From IMG/VR virus record IMGVR_UViG_3300005367_000293, positions 1 through 30,342 of that record: DNA of 30,342 nucleotides; one strand, written 5' to 3'. Positions within the stretch are counted from its first letter, which is position 1, and every line of letters begins with the position of its first letter. The notes beneath the pieces are model-generated. The model worked only from the letters and a program-made list of their open reading frames with translations, did not search any database and had not been told where the DNA came from. The stretch is from a virus. Of this stretch, positions 7,029 to 14,789 are shown in pieces. The position numbers and the translations under genes were made by a program.

Positions 7029-8486
7029 GTGAACCTGCTCGACCAGATGATTGCCTATGTCGCGCCAGAAAGCGCGGCCCGGCGTGCCGCCGCTCGCATC
7101 GCGATCGGACGGGCGGCGGCGGTCGAGCGGCGTATCAAGCGATCGGCGGACAGCTTTCGCTACGACGATCGGGATGCCAGGGTCGGGATGAAGTCGAAGC
7201 GCGGTCCGATGACGCGCGCTGAGCGCGAGTCCCTCTGGCGCTTGTTCCGCCTCAATCCGTTCGCCCGCAAGGCGATGAACGCCATGCTGAACGCCCTCAT
7301 CGGTTACGGCATCACGGGCTCGCCGGTCCGGGCCAAGGCGGTCGCCAAGGACTGGGCGGAATGGATCAAGGTCTGCGACTGGGACGGTGTCCTGGACTTC
7401 TACGGCATTCAGGAGCTGGTGGCGCGGTGCTGGATGCTTGACGGCGAAGTGTTCATCGTCTTTCGCATTGCCAGCGGCGTTACTGGCAATCCGCTACGGT
7501 TGCAGGTGCTCGCCGCCGACCAGCTCGCCACGGGCGTGGCGGCCACGCATATCCGGCAGGGTATCGAGTTCGCGTCGGGTCGTCCGGCCGCCTATCATTT
7601 CAAGAAGGCCCGCGAGGGCGTCGACGTCCTTGGCGTGGAGCGGATCGCGGCCGAGAACGTGGTGCACCTGTTTACGCGCGAGGAACCTGGCCAGTGGCGC
7701 GGCCGCAGCCATTTCGAGAGCGTCACCGATGCCTTGCAGGGCGTGGACGACTATCTCGAGGCCGAAGGGGTGCGCAAGCGCATCGAAAGTTGCTTCGTCG
7801 CCTTCGTGTCGCAAAGCGCGGACGCTGCAGCGGATTCGACGCCGCTAGGCCGGATCGACGACGAAGGTGAGGGTGACGGCCTGGGGCCGGAAGGTGAGCG
7901 CGAAGAAACGTTCTACCCGGGCATGATCAATTATGGGCTGCCGGGAGAACAGGTCACTTTCGGTGAGCCGAAAGCCGCCGGCGGCTTCGGCGATTTCCTG
8001 CGATGGGGTTCGGTTCGCGCATCGGCCGGCGCAGGCGTTACCTACGAGGGCATGACGGGCGACCTGTCCAACGTGAACTTCGCCAGCTTTCGCGCCGGCG
8101 AGAACGAATTCAAGCGGCTAATCGGCCGCCTGCAGTGGCTGCACCTGATCCCTCGCGTGTTGGACCGCGTCTATGACGCCTTCTGCCGGGTGGGGATGGA
8201 AACAGGCCGCTTCGCCAAGAAGCCGGTGATGAAGTGGGCGACGCCGCCGTTCGCGTCGATCGATCCCAAGGGCGATGCCGAGGCTGCCATTCTGGAGATG
8301 GAAGCAGGTCTGGAAACGCATCGCTCCAAGATCAACGAGCGCGGCTACGACTACGACGAGCAGATCGACGATCTCGCGCGCGATTTCGACGCGCGGCGCG
8401 TGAAGGGTCTGGCATTGAAGGGCGATCCGTCGCCGGCGCCCGCGAGTGCAAAGAAGGAACCGAGTGATGGACAAGCCGCCGCCTGA
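7029..8486 (+). CDS. Lambda-type portal protein (gpB family)
   Basis: GTG start at 7029, four bases after the gpW-like stop; 485 residues (lambda gpB 533). The N-terminus has an Ala/Arg-rich leader, then SFRYDDRD and LWRLFRLNPFARKAMNAMLNALIGYGI, typical of PF05136 portals, and a conserved core WMLDGEVFIVFRI, LQVLAADQLA and VVHLFTREEPGQWRGRS (portal-loop type). The GGFGDFLRWGSVRASAGAGVTYEGMTGDLSNVNFASFR block at ~317-354 is the best-known lambda-portal signature. It forms the dodecameric ring at the vertex through which DNA enters and leaves. The last 20 bases overlap the capsid fusion gene. Confidence 0.93.
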   Translation: MNLLDQMIAYVAPESAARRAAARIAIGRAAAVERRIKRSADSFRYDDRDARVGMKSKRGPMTRAERESLWRLFRLNPFARKAMNAMLNALIGYGITGSPVRAKAVAKDWAEWIKVCDWDGVLDFYGIQELVARCWMLDGEVFIVFRIASGVTGNPLRLQVLAADQLATGVAATHIRQGIEFASGRPAAYHFKKAREGVDVLGVERIAAENVVHLFTREEPGQWRGRSHFESVTDALQGVDDYLEAEGVRKRIESCFVAFVSQSADAAADSTPLGRIDDEGEGDGLGPEGEREETFYPGMINYGLPGEQVTFGEPKAAGGFGDFLRWGSVRASAGAGVTYEGMTGDLSNVNFASFRAGENEFKRLIGRLQWLHLIPRVLDRVYDAFCRVGMETGRFAKKPVMKWATPPFASIDPKGDAEAAILEMEAGLETHRSKINERGYDYDEQIDDLARDFDARRVKGLALKGDPSPAPASAKKEPSDGQAAA

Positions 8487-10461
8487 CCTGCGGGTCACTT
8501 CGCCGATGATGATGAGGGCTGCCACGGTGCAGCCCTCTTCGTTTCAGGAGGACGACAACTCGATCGAAGTCGTGTTCTCCACCGGAGCCGCGGTGACCCG
8601 GTACGACTGGTGGGACGACGAATACTACGACGAGACCCTCTCTCTCGACGAAGGTGCGGTCAGGCTCGAACGGCTGAATGCCGGGGCCACGTTCCTGGCG
8701 GACCATCGGGCCTCGCTGAACTCGGTGATCGGGTCGGTGTCACCCGGCACCGCCCGGATCGAGGGCGGCTTGGCGCTGGCGCGCATCCGCCTTGCCACCA
8801 CCGAGGACGTTGCCGCTCTCGTGGCCAAGATTCGAGACGGTCACGTTCGTACGGTGAGCGTCGGCTACGTGGTGCACGAGTACACGATGCGTGACGCCGG
8901 CGAGGGCAAGCGCAAGGAAATGCGGGCTACCGACTGGGAGCCTTACGAGATTTCGGCCGTGGCCATTCCCGCCGACGCGGGAGCGGTGATGCGTGCACGA
9001 TCTGCCGAGCAGGGCGGCTTTCCCTGCATCGTTCGCGGCGCGGCCGCACAAGCCAAGGAAACGAGAATGGATCCGACGACCACTTCGGCGCCGGCGCCCG
9101 CGCCGACTGCCACTCCTGCCCCCACGCCCGCGCCGACCGAGCGCCAGGCCGAACACGTGTCCGTCGCTACCATCATGGAGCGCGGCAAGGTGCTCGGCAA
9201 CGATGCGGTCGTCACCCTGATCGGCCGGCACACCACCGACCCGATGACGGCGCTCGACCTGGAGCGCGCGATCAACGACGTCTACGCGTCTCGCAACCCG
9301 GTGCCGGAGATTGACAACTCGCGGGTGGAGGTCACTCACGACCAGCGCGACAAATGGATCGAGGGTGCGACGCACTGGCTCATCGTCAAGGCCGGGCTGC
9401 GCGGTCAGGCGGAGCGCGCGGCGAGGCAGCGCGGCGAAAACCTGAAAATCGACCCGGGTGAGTTCCGCGGCGTGTCGATGCTCGAGCTCGCCCGCGAAAG
9501 CGTGCATGCGCTTGGCCTCAAGCCCCGCTCGCGCGATCCGAAGGAGCTTGTCGGCCTGGCGCTCACCGGGCGGTCCGCGATCACCCAGGGCACCAGCGAT
9601 TTCGTCGTGCTGCTCGAGAACGTCATGCACAAGACGGTGCAGGACGCCTATCGCACCACCGCTGACACATGGAGTCGCTGGTGTGGAGTGGGATCGGTGA
9701 GCGACTTCCGGGATCACAACCGGTACCTGCGCGGCAGCTTCGGCGCGCTCGATCTGGTCAACGAGCTGGGCGAGTTCAAGAACAAGCCGATCCCGGACGG
9801 CGCTCGCGAGAAGATCCGCGCGCTGACCAAGGGCAACATCATCAGCCTGAGCCGGCAGGCGATCATCAATGACGACATGGGTGTGTTCAGCGGCCTGGCG
9901 ACGGACCTCGGCCGTGCAGCCAAGCTGTCGATCGAGATCGATGCCTATGCGCTGCTCGCCAGCAACCCGGCGATGGCGGACGGCAATCCGCTGTTCGATG
10001 CCAGCCATGGCAACCTCGAGACGTCCGGCGTTGTGCCGAGCGTCGCGGCGATCGACGCTATGCGCGTGGCCATGGCAAAGCAGAAGGACGTGAGTGGAAA
10101 CGAGTACCTCGACATCGCGCCGTCCATCTGGCTCGGCCCGATCGGGCTGGGGAGCGCCGTGCGGGTGATCAACGACAGCCAGTACGACCACGACAGCACC
10201 AAGTTGCAGAAGCCGAACCCGGTCGCCAAGATCTTCACCGACGTCGTCGATACCGCGCGGCTTTCGGGCACGGCCTGGTATACGCTCTCCGATCCGAACA
10301 TGGCGCCTGCGATCGAAGTCGTGTTCCTCAACGGCGAGCAGGACCCGTTCGTGGACAGCCAGGAAGGCTGGCGCATCGACGGGGTTGAGTGGAAGGTGCG
10401 CCACGACTACGGCGTGGGCGCCGTCAACTGGCGCGCCATTCGGAAGAACCCGGGCGCCTGA
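8467..10461 (+). CDS. Prohead protease-major capsid protein fusion (HK97-like protease + Mu gpT-like capsid)
   Basis: ATG at 8467 with AAGGAA at 8454-8459; 664 residues. Residues ~30-180 are an HK97/S78-type prohead protease: FLADH (H80), RTVSVGY (S131) and a downstream WEPYEISAVAIPAD with an acidic residue suggest the catalytic set. A Pro/Ala/Thr linker (~201-228) leads to a helical, scaffold-like stretch (~230-345), then a Mu-type capsid fold (TSDFVVLLENVMHKTV, WSRWCGVGSVSDFRDHNR, LFDASHGN, ending IDGVEWKVRHDYGVGAVNWRAIRKNPGA). Such fusions are known in phages: the protease would cut itself and the scaffold from the capsid subunit as the shell matures. An in-frame ATG with a good ribosome site lies at 9067. 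The fusion is intact, without frameshift. Confidence 0.92.
   Translation: MDKPPPDLRVTSPMMMRAATVQPSSFQEDDNSIEVVFSTGAAVTRYDWWDDEYYDETLSLDEGAVRLERLNAGATFLADHRASLNSVIGSVSPGTARIEGGLALARIRLATTEDVAALVAKIRDGHVRTVSVGYVVHEYTMRDAGEGKRKEMRATDWEPYEISAVAIPADAGAVMRARSAEQGGFPCIVRGAAAQAKETRMDPTTTSAPAPAPTATPAPTPAPTERQAEHVSVATIMERGKVLGNDAVVTLIGRHTTDPMTALDLERAINDVYASRNPVPEIDNSRVEVTHDQRDKWIEGATHWLIVKAGLRGQAERAARQRGENLKIDPGEFRGVSMLELARESVHALGLKPRSRDPKELVGLALTGRSAITQGTSDFVVLLENVMHKTVQDAYRTTADTWSRWCGVGSVSDFRDHNRYLRGSFGALDLVNELGEFKNKPIPDGAREKIRALTKGNIISLSRQAIINDDMGVFSGLATDLGRAAKLSIEIDAYALLASNPAMADGNPLFDASHGNLETSGVVPSVAAIDAMRVAMAKQKDVSGNEYLDIAPSIWLGPIGLGSAVRVINDSQYDHDSTKLQKPNPVAKIFTDVVDTARLSGTAWYTLSDPNMAPAIEVVFLNGEQDPFVDSQEGWRIDGVEWKVRHDYGVGAVNWRAIRKNPGA
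9055..9069 (+). promoter_or_regulatory. Internal ribosome-binding site and start for a scaffold-capsid product
   Basis: AAGGAA at 9055-9060 lies six bases before an in-frame ATG at 9067, exactly at the junction between the protease domain and the Pro/Ala/Thr linker. Use of this start would give a 464-residue product without protease, alongside the full fusion. Position, spacing and frame are seen directly; use in vivo is inferred. Confidence 0.5.
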
Positions 10462-10511
10462 TCTCCCGGCTGCTTGCCGGGCTCGTGCGATCGTTCACCC
10501 CACCATTGATC

Positions 10512-10539
10512 CGAGAGGGCGGCTCCGGCCGCCCTCTCG
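10512..10539 (+). terminator. 12-bp G+C-rich hairpin after the capsid gene
   Basis: CGAGAGGGCGGC (10512-10523) and GCCGCCCTCTCG (10528-10539) are perfect complements around the loop TCCG. It lies 50 bases after the capsid stop and 18 bases before the next ATG. Only a short T-run (CGTTTCG) follows, so it may be a leaky terminator or an mRNA-protecting hairpin. Confidence 0.6.
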
Positions 10540-10557
10540 CGTTTCGAAGTCCAGACC

Positions 10558-10734
10558 ATGAAGCAGATCAAGCTCCTCGACGTTGCCTATGTCGACGGCA
10601 TCCCCCGCAACCCGAGCGAGGGCGTCCTCACCGTCACCAACGAAGAGGCCGAGCGCCTGGTGAAGCAGGAGCTCGCCGAGGACGTCACGGCCGACTTCAA
10701 GGGCAAGCCCGCCGGCGGCGCGGCTTCGACCTGA
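10558..10734 (+). CDS. Small unknown protein (58 aa) between capsid and decoration genes
   Basis: ATG at 10558 opens a 58-residue frame beginning MKQIKLLDVAYVDGIPRNPSEG and containing LTVTNEEAERLVKQELAEDV. G/C dominates third codon positions, which fits a real gene in this genome. I do not recognise the family. The composition (short strand, then a charged helix) is like the small genes that sit beside capsid genes in many phages. The ribosome site is weak and the hairpin at 10512-10539 lies just before it, so translation may depend on read-through transcripts. Confidence 0.6.
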   Translation: MKQIKLLDVAYVDGIPRNPSEGVLTVTNEEAERLVKQELAEDVTADFKGKPAGGAAST

Positions 10735-10802
10735 CACCCATCCCATCGAAGGCCCGGCGTCCATCGACGATCGCGCCTGTTCATCCGTGAAGGAGATTTC
10801 CG

Positions 10803-11129
10803 ATGAAGAACTTCGTTCAGCCGGGCGTGACGCTCACGCTTGTCGCGCCCTATGATGTCAACCCCGGCGATGGCCTGCTGGTCGGTTCGCTCTTCGGCTA
10901 TGCCAAGGGCAAGGCCGCGTCCGGCTCGCCGATCGAGACGCTTACCGAAGGCGTGGTTGACGGCGGCAAGGCGGCCGGCGCCGTGACCCAGGGCGCGAAG
11001 CTGTACTGGGACAATACGGCCAAGGTGCTCACCACCACGGCGTCCGGCAACACGCAGGTCGGCGTCGCCACACAGGCTGCCGCCTCGGGAGACGCGACTG
11101 CGCGAATCAAGCTCGGCATCGTTGCCTGA
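10803..11129 (+). CDS. DUF2190-family protein (probable capsid decoration/cement protein)
   Basis: ATG at 10803 with AAGGAGAT eight bases upstream, the best ribosome site in the head region; 108 residues, the usual length. The sequence is strand-rich and Gly/Ala/Thr-rich: VTLTLVAPYDVNPGDGLLVGSLFGYAKGKAASG, then LTEGVVDGGKAAGAVTQGAKLYWDN and TTASGNTQVGVATQAAASGDATARIKLG. This is the DUF2190 pattern, thought to be a trimeric protein decorating the capsid surface like lambda gpD. High expression is implied by the strong site and by location right after the capsid gene. Confidence 0.85.
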   Translation: MKNFVQPGVTLTLVAPYDVNPGDGLLVGSLFGYAKGKAASGSPIETLTEGVVDGGKAAGAVTQGAKLYWDNTAKVLTTTASGNTQVGVATQAAASGDATARIKLGIVA

Positions 11130-11135
11130 TAGCAC

Positions 11136-11166
11136 TCGGGCCGCGTGAACCTGTCGCGCGGCCCGA
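11136..11166 (+). terminator. 10-bp G+C-rich hairpin after the decoration gene
   Basis: TCGGGCCGCG (11136-11145) and CGCGGCCCGA (11157-11166) pair perfectly across an 11-base loop, seven bases after the DUF2190 stop. No T-run follows. It resembles the hairpin after the capsid gene in position and strength, so it may lower expression of downstream genes or protect the upstream message. Confidence 0.5.
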
Positions 11167-11198
11167 TGAGCTACTTCGCACGCGTAGGCATTTGAGCC

Positions 11199-11492
11199 AT
11201 GAGCCCCGACGACAAGGCCGCGCTGGTGGCAATCCACGACGCTTTCGCCAGCGAGGTTCTCTACGGCGGCGTCGGCAAGGTGATAGCTGTCGAAACCGAC
11301 GACGGGATGGCCGATGGGATGGGCGGTCCTGCTGTCCGGAGCCGTTCGTTCGAGATCCTGCAGGACAGGCTGCCGCGCGAACCGGCGAAGAACGATCGAA
11401 TTGACGCCGGCGGCGCGACGTGGCGGGTGATTGAGGTCCAGCGTCGCGACGATCTCGCGGCGTGGGTGCTGTTCGTGGAGCAACGGCCGTGA
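11199..11492 (+). CDS. Head-tail joining protein (gpFII-like)
   Basis: ATG at 11199, no strong ribosome site; 97 residues. MSPDDKAALVAIHDAFASEVLY gives an N-terminal helix, followed by beta-strands (GKVIAVETDDG, RSRSFEILQDRLP, DRIDAGGATWRVIEVQRRDDLAAWVLFVEQ). The pattern of a helix then a small beta barrel with IDAGGATWRV is typical of phage head-tail attachment proteins of the lambda FII type. It would bind the connector after gpW and provide the surface to which tails attach. Next gene overlaps at the stop. Confidence 0.72.
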   Translation: MSPDDKAALVAIHDAFASEVLYGGVGKVIAVETDDGMADGMGGPAVRSRSFEILQDRLPREPAKNDRIDAGGATWRVIEVQRRDDLAAWVLFVEQRP

Positions 11493-11920
11493 CGTCGGTG
11501 CGCGAGCAGATCTTCGCCCGCATCGAGTGGCAGCTCAATGCGGTCTACGCCGCACAGGAAATCGAGCGGATGCCATCGAGCGAGCCGGCGGCGTTCCCCG
11601 CGCTGCACATCTTCGACGGTGGCGACGAACCTGCCGATGGCGAGGCGGGTACCGATCGCTGGGCGATGTCCGTCGAGATCGAGGGCACCGTCGAGGGCGG
11701 AACCGGGTCAGAAGCGCACGCCGCCATGAACGCGCTCGATGCCAAGGTGATCGAGACGCTGTTCGCCGAACCGCTGCTCGACGGTCTGGTTACCGAAATC
11801 GAAGCGAGCAGCTTCAAGCCCCAGGTCGTCGAGCGCGCGTCCAGGCGCCGGCTCGGCTTCGTGCGAGGGCTGACCATTTTCTACGCGACGCGGCGGGGAT
11901 CGCCGCAAGTGATCGACTGA
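11489..11920 (+). CDS. Probable tail terminator / tail completion protein (gpU- or Z-like)
   Basis: GTG at 11489 overlaps the preceding stop; 143 residues. It has an N-terminal helix (VREQIFARIEWQLNAVY), strands around AFPALHIFDGGDEPADG and RWAMSVEIEGTVEGGTG, a helix (EAHAAMNALDAKVIETLF) and a strand-rich end (RRRLGFVRGLTIFYATRRG). Size, fold order and position directly before the tail tube gene suggest a tail terminator, which caps the growing tube and joins it to the head. I do not recognise a specific family, so the role is inferred mostly from context. Confidence 0.6.
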   Translation: MTSVREQIFARIEWQLNAVYAAQEIERMPSSEPAAFPALHIFDGGDEPADGEAGTDRWAMSVEIEGTVEGGTGSEAHAAMNALDAKVIETLFAEPLLDGLVTEIEASSFKPQVVERASRRRLGFVRGLTIFYATRRGSPQVID

Positions 11921-11930
11921 GGAGACGACA

Positions 11931-13175
11931 ATGCCCGGTGACAATCTCCCGACCATTCGGCCGCGCAACGTCGCGATCCTGGTCAAGCAGGAAGCCACGA
12001 GCGGCAGCGACGCCGCGCCGGTGGCGGCCGATGCGATCCCGTTCGAGGCGGACGGCTACAGCTACAACAGCCCCTATGCGTCCGAGCAGAGCAACGAGGC
12101 GAACGGCTCGCTGGTCGCCGGCGCGCCGCTGGTCGTCGGTCGCCCCGCCGAGATTTCTATCCGCGTGCGGGTCAAAGGCGTGGGCCCGGGTACGGCATAT
12201 ACTTCGCTGGTGAAGCCGCCGCACCATGTGCTGTTCCAGGCCTGCGGCAAGCGCGGCGTGTTCACGTCCGCCGTATCGGCCGCCGCGTTGGCGGCAGGCA
12301 CGACCACGTCGGCGACGCTCGGCACCGGCTTCTCGACGACGGCGCGCAAGTACATCGGCATGCCGGTGCTGCTCGCCGGCGGTCCGGGTGGCGGTCGCAT
12401 TGCGCACGTGATCGACTACACGGCCGGTAAGGTGGCGACGCTGGCGGACCTGTTCGCTTCGGCCCTCGACAACACCGTAACCGCCGCCCTGCTGGCGAAC
12501 TGGACGTACGGCGGCACCACGCCGAAGGACGCCGCCGCGCGCGCAACGGACCATCCGAGCGCGACGATCTACATCTATGAGGACGGCACCCTCCACAAGT
12601 TCGTCGGATGCCGCGGCCAGATCAGCGACTGCGGCGGCCAGACGGCCAAGCCCGGCTTCGCCACGTTCCGCCTCATGGGGATCTATGCCGGCTTCGAGGA
12701 CGCGGCGGTGCCATCGGTCACCGTGCCGCAACACAGCGCCCCGGTGCTCGCCATGGGAACCGGCGGTGTGAACCCGGCGCTGGTGGTGAACCGCAAGGAG
12801 CTGAAGGTCTCGACCTGGCAGTTCAACGACGCGGCCAGCCTGGAATCGCCGGACGATCCGAATACGCCTTACGGCTTCGGCTCGGCGGAGATCGCCGGGC
12901 GCGAGCCGGCGCTGGTGATTGATCCGCTCAAGACGTTCAAGGCGAACATCGATCGCATCGCCGAGCTCGAAGCGGCGTCGATCTATCCCGGCGTGCTGCG
13001 TCTGGGCGGCGTGGCGGGCAACCGCTGGTCGCTGACGCACCCGCAGCTGACCCCCGCGAACCTCGACTACGGCAACCGCGGCATCTTCCGGAAGGAGGAT
13101 CTGACGCTGCGCGCGCTGACCAGTGGCGCCGATGCGGACGGCCGCGACAGCGAAGCCGTGTTCTGCTTCTACTGA
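11931..13175 (+). CDS. Phage tail tube protein
   Basis: ATG at 11931 with GAGGAG six to eleven bases upstream; 414 residues, beta-rich with many Gly/Thr. Typical stretches are PFEADGYSYNSPYASEQSNEANGSLVAGAPLVVGRPAEISIRVRV split over ~43-85, TSATLGTGFSTTARKYIGMPV and PALVVNRKELKVSTWQFNDAASLE. The protein is larger than lambda gpV (246), with room for extra surface domains on the tube. It would polymerise around the tape measure. Position between the terminator-like gene and the G/GT-type chaperone pair is that of a tube gene. Confidence 0.75.
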   Translation: MPGDNLPTIRPRNVAILVKQEATSGSDAAPVAADAIPFEADGYSYNSPYASEQSNEANGSLVAGAPLVVGRPAEISIRVRVKGVGPGTAYTSLVKPPHHVLFQACGKRGVFTSAVSAAALAAGTTTSATLGTGFSTTARKYIGMPVLLAGGPGGGRIAHVIDYTAGKVATLADLFASALDNTVTAALLANWTYGGTTPKDAAARATDHPSATIYIYEDGTLHKFVGCRGQISDCGGQTAKPGFATFRLMGIYAGFEDAAVPSVTVPQHSAPVLAMGTGGVNPALVVNRKELKVSTWQFNDAASLESPDDPNTPYGFGSAEIAGREPALVIDPLKTFKANIDRIAELEAASIYPGVLRLGGVAGNRWSLTHPQLTPANLDYGNRGIFRKEDLTLRALTSGADADGRDSEAVFCFY

Positions 13176-13185
13176 GGAGGTCGAG

Positions 13186-13752
13186 TTGGAAAAGATCAGC
13201 TTCACGCCCGAGTGGCTCAAGCCGAAGGCCGGCGAGGCTGCCGACTCGGTGCCGGTGTTCCAGATCGCCCTCGCCACCGTGATCGAGCGTGATCAGTTCG
13301 ATGCCGAACTCGAAGGCACCTACCGCGCCGGCGAGATCGCTCGCTTCCAGCTGCGCGATGTCGCGATCGAGGGGATCGAGGCTTTGCTGGGGGAGGACGG
13401 CGGCGAGCTGGTGGCGTTGTTGCAGTCGCAGTACGCTGGCGAGGATATGTCGCCGATCGAGGAGGCCAAGCTCAAGACGGCCACCGACATCCTGGCCGAA
13501 AGCTGGCCCGACTACGCGGCCGCCCGAGAGCAGGAGGCGCGGCGCAACCGCATCCTGCCGACGCTGGCGTTTGTGCGCTGGTGTCACGGATGGGACAACC
13601 TTTCCGACGTCCATGGCGAGCCGCTCGCCTACGAGCGGGTCAAGAACACCATCCCGGACGCGGTGCTGCGGCGCGTGCCGCCGATCATGATCCGGTCGGT
13701 GGGCGTCGAGGCCTATCGCCAGCAGTACGGACAGGGCCAGGCGGGAAACTGA
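13186..13752 (+). CDS. Tail assembly chaperone, zero-frame product (gpG-like)
   Basis: The start is taken as TTG at 13186 because GGAGG (13176-13180) lies five bases upstream and coding sense begins there; 188 residues. The N-terminal part is strand-rich (KISFTPEWLKPK, VPVFQIALATVIERDQFDAEL) and the rest is helical with acidic and aromatic residues (EAKLKTATDILAESWPDYAAAREQ, RILPTLAFVRWCHGWDN). It stands between the tube and the tape measure genes, where siphoviruses carry tail chaperones that coat the tape measure and recruit tube subunits. The stop is immediately preceded by a slippery heptamer, which would extend a fraction of products into the next frame. Confidence 0.78.
   Translation: MEKISFTPEWLKPKAGEAADSVPVFQIALATVIERDQFDAELEGTYRAGEIARFQLRDVAIEGIEALLGEDGGELVALLQSQYAGEDMSPIEEAKLKTATDILAESWPDYAAAREQEARRNRILPTLAFVRWCHGWDNLSDVHGEPLAYERVKNTIPDAVLRRVPPIMIRSVGVEAYRQQYGQGQAGN
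13743..13749 (+). other. Programmed -1 frameshift heptamer (G GGA AAC)
   Basis: GGGAAAC at 13743-13749 is read in the chaperone frame as (GC)G GGA AAC followed at once by TGA (13750-13752). It is a perfect X XXY YYZ slippery site, with the lambda G/GT site (G GGA AAG) differing only in the last base. A -1 slip gives CTG AGA GCC... and joins the frame that stays open to 14066. The predicted fusion is 293 residues. Confidence 0.82.
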
Positions 13753-14066
13753 GAGCCGCCCTCGAGCTGGTGCTGGCGCCGCACGAGTTCGAGCTGCCGC
13801 GCCACGCGGAGGGCGGGTGGATCATCGGCGGCTACGCCTTCGCGGAGAACCCGCGCTACACGGTGCCGCAGCGCCTGGTGCGGCTGTGCCGGCACTGGGC
13901 CAACATGCGGACGATGGCGCAAGGCCCGGGTTCCGGGCTGATGCCGCCGTCGGCCGCCGCCTTGCTGCCGGTCAGCGGGGGATACATGGAACAGCCGGGG
14001 TTCGTGCTCGACGCATTCCAGATGTTCGACCATTGGCTGAGCGAGCGGAGGCGGCAGGATGGTTAG
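13749..14066 (+). CDS. Frameshift extension of the tail chaperone (gpT-like part of GT)
   Basis: This 105-residue stretch is made only after the -1 slip at 13743-13749; the first codon of the new frame starts at 13749. It contains LRAALELVLAPHEFELPRHAEGGWIIGGYAFAEN, RYTVPQRLVRLCRHWANMRTM and a C-terminal QPGFVLDAFQMFDHWLSERRRQDG. In lambda the T part binds the tube protein while G binds the tape measure. No strong ribosome site or ATG lies near its start; a GTG at 13770 is the only fallback for separate translation. The end overlaps the DUF6441 gene by eight bases. Confidence 0.72.
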   Translation: MRAALELVLAPHEFELPRHAEGGWIIGGYAFAENPRYTVPQRLVRLCRHWANMRTMAQGPGSGLMPPSAAALLPVSGGYMEQPGFVLDAFQMFDHWLSERRRQDG

Positions 14067-14736
14067 GGGGCCTCGCGTGTTGCTCAGCGTCGATCAGGCG
14101 CAAATCGACGCGCTTACAAAGGAGGTCATTTCCGCGGTCCTGCGCGCGGGCACTCGGTCGATCCGCGAGACCACGCGCAAGCTCGAGCAGGACTTTGAGC
14201 GGCTCACCAAGATCGGCGTGCCGGGCGGCAAGGCCTGGCGGGCATGGACATCGCAGGTCTACCCCCGCCGAGACGTGGGCGCTTACGATCCGGTGGGCGA
14301 GGTCTACGGGAAGGGCGGCAGCCGAACGCAGGGCATGCTCTCGTTCTGGACGGCACCAGGCACCGTTCGACCGCTGCGCGGCGATTATCTCGCGGTGCCG
14401 CTGAAGGCTGCCCTGGCGACCTACAACGGCAAGAGCATCACGCCGCGCGCCTGGGAAGGCATCTACAGGACGAAACTGCGGCCCTTCAAGGCGAAGGACG
14501 GCAAGCTGCTGTTGGTCGCCGATGGCGCGATCGACGCGCTCGGTCATTTCCTGACCGCACAGAAGGGGGCGGCCAAGCGCCGAGGCGGGCAGCGCGTGAG
14601 CAAGACGACGACGGTGCCGGTGTTCGCCCTCATACCCGACCTGCCGCACCGGAACACCGTGTCGCTTGGACCATCGAAGCTCCGAGCGCAGCAATACCTA
14701 GCCGAGACGCTAGCGCGGCGGATTGGTAGGATTTGA
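14059..14736 (+). CDS. DUF6441-family phage protein (likely tail component)
   Basis: ATG at 14059 inside the previous gene's end; 225 residues. The N-terminus is helical (QAQIDALTKEVISAVLRAGTRSIRETTRKLEQDF), then WRAWTSQVYPRRDVGAYDPVGEVYGKGG, LSFWTAPGTVRPLRGDYLAVPLKAAL, a LRPFKAKDGKLLLVADG strand pair and TTTVPVFALIPDLPHRNTVSL, the last being very typical of DUF6441. The family is found only in tail modules of alphaproteobacterial phages as far as I know. A minor tail or tail-completion role fits, but the function is not established. The TGA at its end overlaps a TTGACA promoter-like hexamer for the following inserted gene. Confidence 0.78.
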   Translation: MVRGPRVLLSVDQAQIDALTKEVISAVLRAGTRSIRETTRKLEQDFERLTKIGVPGGKAWRAWTSQVYPRRDVGAYDPVGEVYGKGGSRTQGMLSFWTAPGTVRPLRGDYLAVPLKAALATYNGKSITPRAWEGIYRTKLRPFKAKDGKLLLVADGAIDALGHFLTAQKGAAKRRGGQRVSKTTTVPVFALIPDLPHRNTVSLGPSKLRAQQYLAETLARRIGRI

Positions 14737-14762
14737 CAGCGGTCTAGCCCGCCAAGTACTTT
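14733..14762 (+). promoter_or_regulatory. Candidate sigma70-type promoter of the inserted secreted-protein gene
   Basis: TTGACA at 14733-14738 is a perfect -35 hexamer; TACTTT at 14757-14762, 18 bases on, is a fair -10. It lies 28 bases before the ATG at 14790, with GGAAGGGGA (14776-14784) as ribosome site between. It is placed exactly at the left edge of the low-GC gene. Sequence match only; activity not shown. Confidence 0.45.
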
Positions 14763-14789
14763 CGTCTGAGAGCTTGGGAAGGGGATTCT

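Noticed and set aside
8740-10404. 554-codon minus-strand frame opposite the capsid fusion
   Set aside because: Low-complexity Arg/His/Gly-rich translation, a shadow of the well-supported capsid gene.
11814-13277. 487-codon minus-strand frame opposite the tail tube gene
   Set aside because: Arg-rich shadow sequence without domains; the tube gene on the + strand has a ribosome site and correct context.
13581-13748. Independent early start for the gpT-like frame
   Set aside because: This part is the out-of-frame shadow of the zero-frame chaperone; coding sense in this frame starts only after the slippery site.
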